Program-made: the position numbers and the translations under genes
The notes under the pieces: generated by a model
What the model was told of the DNA's origin: nothing
What the model saw: only the letters and a program-made list of their open reading frames with translations
Database searches by the model: none
Part shown: piece by piece, positions 20,622 to 23,167 of the stretch
Layout of the letters: each line of letters starts with the position of its first letter
Position numbering within the stretch: the first letter of the stretch is position 1
Virus record (IMG/VR): IMGVR_UViG_3300024289_000099
Location: 1-23,167 of that record
DNA: 23,167 nt
Origin: a virus
Strand: one strand, 5' to 3'

Positions 20622-21427
20622 AGTGATTGACGTATTTTAATAAGACGAATCATCATTTCTTCGTCTTCGTTCTCATATTGTAGTTCCAGTTTGTTGATTG
20701 TGTCAAGAGCTTTTCGTGATTCGGTTTTTTCTTTTTTAGTTTCGTCTTCTGGAAATATTTCGTCTGGATACTGTTTACGGCGACGTTCGCAGATATCATG
20801 CCAACCAGAAACTTCATAAGGATCCGGACGCTTTGGGCGTTCGTACTTCCACCACTTATAAAGGATTTCGATTTCCTTAGCAGCTTCTGCCTGTGCAGTA
20901 GGTACAGCTTCGTGCTTCTTATCCTCGTCCAAAAACTCTGCATTGGTCAGGGTTTTAGCCCAAGCACAGTAGGCCATAGCGGCTTCTTCCGAACGCCAGT
21001 TACGATACCATCGGCGCCACCAAGGATAGCTATACTTCTTGCGAGCTTCGCTGTCCCATACACAGTAGTTCCATGCTAGTTCCACTTCAACAAAATCAAC
21101 CAGCTCATTGAATAAGCAAGGCAAAAAGCGGTTCCCCACGTCTTGCCAGCTGCCAGGTTTAATATCCCTGGGATGAGCGGTAAGAGCATGAGTGCGAGTA
21201 ACAAAGCGGTTGTTAATGTAGTATCGAACATCGTTAATCCTATCAGGAATCCACATCCAAACGTCCTGGATGTAGTCAAGCCCTTCCTCTGCTAACCAAT
21301 AGCGGAAAGGGTGTTTTTCTTTGGAGGCACGTTTCCACTGAGCCCATCCTTTAGATGTCTCAGCTGTAGGTTTATTTGAACCACGCAACCAATCTGCGAA
21401 TCGTGAACAAGTCCAATAGTTTCTCAT
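20612..21427 (-). CDS. Conserved Trp-rich phage protein of unknown function (271 aa)
   Basis: The product has 271 residues from ATG 21427. It opens MRNYWTCSRFADWLRG, then KHPFRYWLAEEGLDYIQDVW, an RINDVRYYINNRFV-x-RTHAL stretch (~63-82) and FNELVDFVEVELAW. After a Trp/Arg-rich block (PWWRRWYRNWRSEEAAMAY, ~135-153) comes LYKWWKYERPKRPDPYEVSGW (~188-208), and the end is a charged helix. The pattern is one I recall for an unknown protein widespread in cyanophage/pelagiphage-type myoviruses. The very high Trp content is notable. No enzyme motif was found. It is the first gene after the promoter at 21483 and heads the seven-gene chain. Confidence 0.85.
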   Translation of the reverse strand: MRNYWTCSRFADWLRGSNKPTAETSKGWAQWKRASKEKHPFRYWLAEEGLDYIQDVWMWIPDRINDVRYYINNRFVTRTHALTAHPRDIKPGSWQDVGNRFLPCLFNELVDFVEVELAWNYCVWDSEARKKYSYPWWRRWYRNWRSEEAAMAYCAWAKTLTNAEFLDEDKKHEAVPTAQAEAAKEIEILYKWWKYERPKRPDPYEVSGWHDICERRRKQYPDEIFPEDETKKEKTESRKALDTINKLELQYENEDEEMMIRLIKIRQSLWT

Positions 21428-21454
21428 AGTCTTTTCTCTTAGCTGAACAACTTA

Positions 21455-21483
21455 ATTATATGATAAAACAAAAAACTTGTCAA
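21455..21483 (-). promoter_or_regulatory. Perfect-consensus sigma-70 promoter for the seven-gene chain
   Basis: The minus strand has TTGACA (21483-21478), an exact 17-base T-rich spacer and TATAAT (21460-21455). It lies in the 73-base gap after the 128-residue gene. The predicted leader is about 20 bases and has only a weak purine-rich ribosome site (AAGAGAAAAG). Confidence 0.9.
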
Positions 21484-21500
21484 GATGGTTCAAAAACGAA

Positions 21501-21887
21501 TCAAAACTTTTTTTGGTATCCTGCTAGATTGAGCATGATAGAATACTGTTCATAGGCTTTTTGGACTGCGGCATTTTGATGTCTGATAGTAGCTTCTTCC
21601 CGTTCTTTGCTCATTAGCATATCAAAGAAGTCAACTTCATGTTTAGTGTGCTGTTGCCATTTAAAAAACCTCTTCTCGAGTTCTATCAAGGTTCTTAAAC
21701 GACTTTCAGGTATTTCTAGTGTGAACACACGTTCAGTTTCGTATTCCACTACATCATTTCTAATAATACTGGCGTTCTCAGGTTCAGTAAAAAACCGGGG
21801 AGGATGGTACCTCGCCCGGCGCTTAGTGTCATTGAGAACCCTAACTTCGTAGTTCTTGCAGAACTCGTCTAGGTGTTCTTTTTCCAC
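21501..21887 (-). CDS. Conserved phage protein of unknown function (128 aa)
   Basis: The product has 128 residues from GTG 21887, supported by AAGGGA five bases upstream and by the upstream stop one base away. It opens with an acidic/basic helix, then RARYHPPRFFTEPENASI (~24-41), an ETERVFTLEIPESRLRTLIELEKRFFKW block (~50-77) and a helix MSKEREEATIRHQNAAVQKAYEQYSIML. I recall the RHxNxAVxKAxExYxxML end from unknown proteins of cyanophage-like phages. It is probably cotranscribed with the BI-1 gene. No catalytic motif was found. Confidence 0.8.
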   Translation of the reverse strand: MEKEHLDEFCKNYEVRVLNDTKRRARYHPPRFFTEPENASIIRNDVVEYETERVFTLEIPESRLRTLIELEKRFFKWQQHTKHEVDFFDMLMSKEREEATIRHQNAAVQKAYEQYSIMLNLAGYQKKF

Positions 21888-21888
21888 A

Positions 21889-22566
21889 TCAGTCCCTTTT
21901 GACTCCGATAATCTGTAGTAGATTGATAAAGAGGTTGATGAAATCCATATAAAGAGTCAATGCTCCTAAGACTTCTTCACGGCCTGTATCTGAGTCTACA
22001 CTGACCATTTCGCGGATTTGTTGTGTATCGTAGGCAGTTAAGCCTAAGAAGATCACGATGGCCAATGCGGAGATCACCATCTGCATCACGGTGCTACCAA
22101 TAAAGATGTTAACAATACTGGCAATACAAATGGCGATCAAACCAATAAACATAAACTGACCGACACTTTCAAGGCTACGTTTAGTAAAATATCCATACCC
22201 GCTCATAGTTACGAATAAGATACTAGCACCAAAGAAAGCCGATACTACAGAACCTAGCGTGAATACTGCGAAGAAGGCGCTGATACTCAGCCCCATCAAC
22301 GCGGCAAACGCCATTAGGAATAACTGTAGCTGTGTCTTATTAAAGTTTTCCTGTGCAAAGGCAAACGCTAGAATAGCGACCAGTGGCAGGAAAATAGTTA
22401 CATACTGCATAAAACCTGTGAAAAAGAATGATAACAGTGCAGGTGAGCTTGCGACTCCTGCAGCGGTCAACATACTGATAATCACAGCAGTGAGCATATT
22501 ATTATAGACACGCAACATAGCTGAGTTAACGGCTGCTGCATCTCTATATGTACTTGTTGCAAACAT
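21889..22566 (-). CDS. Bax inhibitor-1/YccA family integral membrane protein
   Basis: The product has 225 residues from ATG 22566, with AGGAG five bases upstream. There are about seven hydrophobic spans (near 24-42, 46-70, 83-102, 105-122, 137-157, 160-178, 203-222). Family signs are the YDTQQIREM motif after the sixth span (179-187) and LYMDFINLFINLLQIIG in the last. D180 and D208 match in place the Asp pair that gates calcium leak in the bacterial homologue YetJ. BI-1 proteins are pH-sensitive calcium leak channels or protease partners in bacterial inner membranes. In a phage the role is unknown; delaying host lysis or death is one idea. It sits 14 bases after thyX and directly before the 128-residue gene. 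Confidence 0.9.
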   Translation of the reverse strand: MFATSTYRDAAAVNSAMLRVYNNMLTAVIISMLTAAGVASSPALLSFFFTGFMQYVTIFLPLVAILAFAFAQENFNKTQLQLFLMAFAALMGLSISAFFAVFTLGSVVSAFFGASILFVTMSGYGYFTKRSLESVGQFMFIGLIAICIASIVNIFIGSTVMQMVISALAIVIFLGLTAYDTQQIREMVSVDSDTGREEVLGALTLYMDFINLFINLLQIIGVKRD

Positions 22567-22580
22567 GATATCTCCTTAAG

Positions 22581-23167
22581 TTAATCACTAATAAAGTCTA
22601 CACTCATTGGGAACACTTGGGCAATGACCTGAGCACACATTTGGGCGATTTCCCTGTGTTCTTTTTGGGTTCCATTGCCCGAACGCAGTTCGATGAAGTG
22701 TACCCAACTGCGAAGAGTCCCATTCATATATAGTCTGCTTTCGATCAAACCCTCTGGTAATACAGCGCGAGCTTGTTCTTTGGCTATGCCATTAGCGATA
22801 GCCCACTCGTATTCTCGTTTGGCTGCATAGATGACTCGTTGCTGAGCTCGGTACCATTCGTTTTGTAACAGTTGATCATCCACTTCGACGCTATTCTGTC
22901 TGTTTTTGTCGTCTTGAAGTCGTGCTTCTCTTGTAACAAAGTTAAGGTCTTTAGTTGGGTCAGCATAGCGTTGACTGAACTCTTGGAAGCTAAAGCTTCT
23001 GTGTCGCAGGATTTGTCTTGCGATGTCTCTGGTTGTTGTGATTTCGACACAGGCTGAGACCATTTCGAGTGGTGACCAGTGTTTGTGTTTGACCAAGTAT
23101 CTGATGAGTTTTTCTGATGTCTCGGTGTTAAACTGATTGCTGGGATTGCTGACACGGGCGCAATACG
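22581..23167 (-). CDS. thyX: Flavin-dependent thymidylate synthase ThyX, N-terminus outside window
   Basis: There are 195 codons in frame to the right edge, so the start is missing. ThyX methylates dUMP to dTMP using FAD, NADPH and methylenetetrahydrofolate. The signature RHR-x7-S is present as RHRSFSFQEFSQRYAD, preceded by ARVSNPSNQ and HKHWSPLEMV, all family landmarks. Towards the end are LPEGLIESRLYMNGTLRSW and FIELRSGNGTQKEHREIAQM, with the substrate-binding Arg region. Given a typical length of 210-250 residues, 15-50 residues are lacking. It gives the phage its own dTMP supply. It is upstream of the BI-1 gene in the same orientation and probably cotranscribed. Confidence 0.96.
   Translation of the reverse strand, partial: YCARVSNPSNQFNTETSEKLIRYLVKHKHWSPLEMVSACVEITTTRDIARQILRHRSFSFQEFSQRYADPTKDLNFVTREARLQDDKNRQNSVEVDDQLLQNEWYRAQQRVIYAAKREYEWAIANGIAKEQARAVLPEGLIESRLYMNGTLRSWVHFIELRSGNGTQKEHREIAQMCAQVIAQVFPMSVDFISD

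Noticed and set aside
20653-20943. Second minus frame inside the 271-aa gene
   Set aside because: It is fully nested in a gene with a strong Trp-rich conserved pattern, and the alternative has no start signal.
1-23167. tRNA genes, CRISPR arrays, insertion sequences and attachment sites
   Set aside because: No cloverleaf, spaced direct repeats, transposase or integrase was seen by eye. A tRNAscan or CRISPR search could still be run, but gaps between genes are too short for most of these.

Overview
The window looks like part of the genome of a large tailed bacteriophage, most likely a T4-like myovirus of the kind known from marine and freshwater cyanophages, pelagiphages and metagenomic contigs. 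The reasons are long modular tail-fibre or appendage proteins, tightly packed and overlapping small genes nearly all on one strand, phage-borne metabolic and repair genes (ThyX, QueD-like, UvdE), and candidate late-promoter boxes of the T4/cyanophage type (NATAAATA-like). No host gene, tRNA, integrase, insertion sequence or CRISPR array was seen. The host cannot be named from this sequence. Consensus sigma-70 promoters point to an ordinary bacterial host.

Layout, following transcription on the minus strand from the right end. (1) 23167-21501: a ThyX-type thymidylate synthase cut by the window end, a Bax-inhibitor-1 family membrane protein, and an unknown 128-residue protein. (2) A perfect sigma-70 promoter (21483-21455) leads a chain of seven small unknown proteins with overlapping or abutting ends (21427-18845). 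(3) A second perfect sigma-70 promoter (18842-18814) leads a 402-residue unknown protein, which ends at a UUCG-loop terminator (17554-17524). (4) A late-type box (17520-17513) follows at once and leads two tandem paralogous fibre-like proteins and a GT42/DUF115-like protein (17488-15253). (5) A third sigma-70 promoter (15269-15241) leads a QueD-like protein, a 52-residue single-span membrane protein and a GT8-like glycosyltransferase, all overlapping. (6) A fourth sigma-70 promoter lies in the end of the glycosyltransferase gene and sits so close to the UvdE start that a leaderless mRNA is predicted.

The only plus-strand genes form a two-gene island at 12181-12737: a zinc-ribbon protein and a Lys/Ala/Pro-rich basic protein. 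The island converges on uvdE and diverges from (7), a structural operon at 12111-1. That operon holds a 2856-residue modular giant, a 658-residue fibre protein joined to it by a TAATG stop/start overlap, and a fibre protein with a glycine-rich repeat zone that runs off the left end. All three begin with a related short N-terminal module, which suggests a common docking or assembly function.

Together the genes suggest a split between host-RNA-polymerase promoters upstream of non-structural genes and late boxes upstream of virion genes. Accessory genes for nucleotide supply, DNA repair, possible pterin/deazaguanine chemistry and possible sugar transfer lie among the fibre genes. Family names given here come from recognising motifs by eye and have not been tested by database search.
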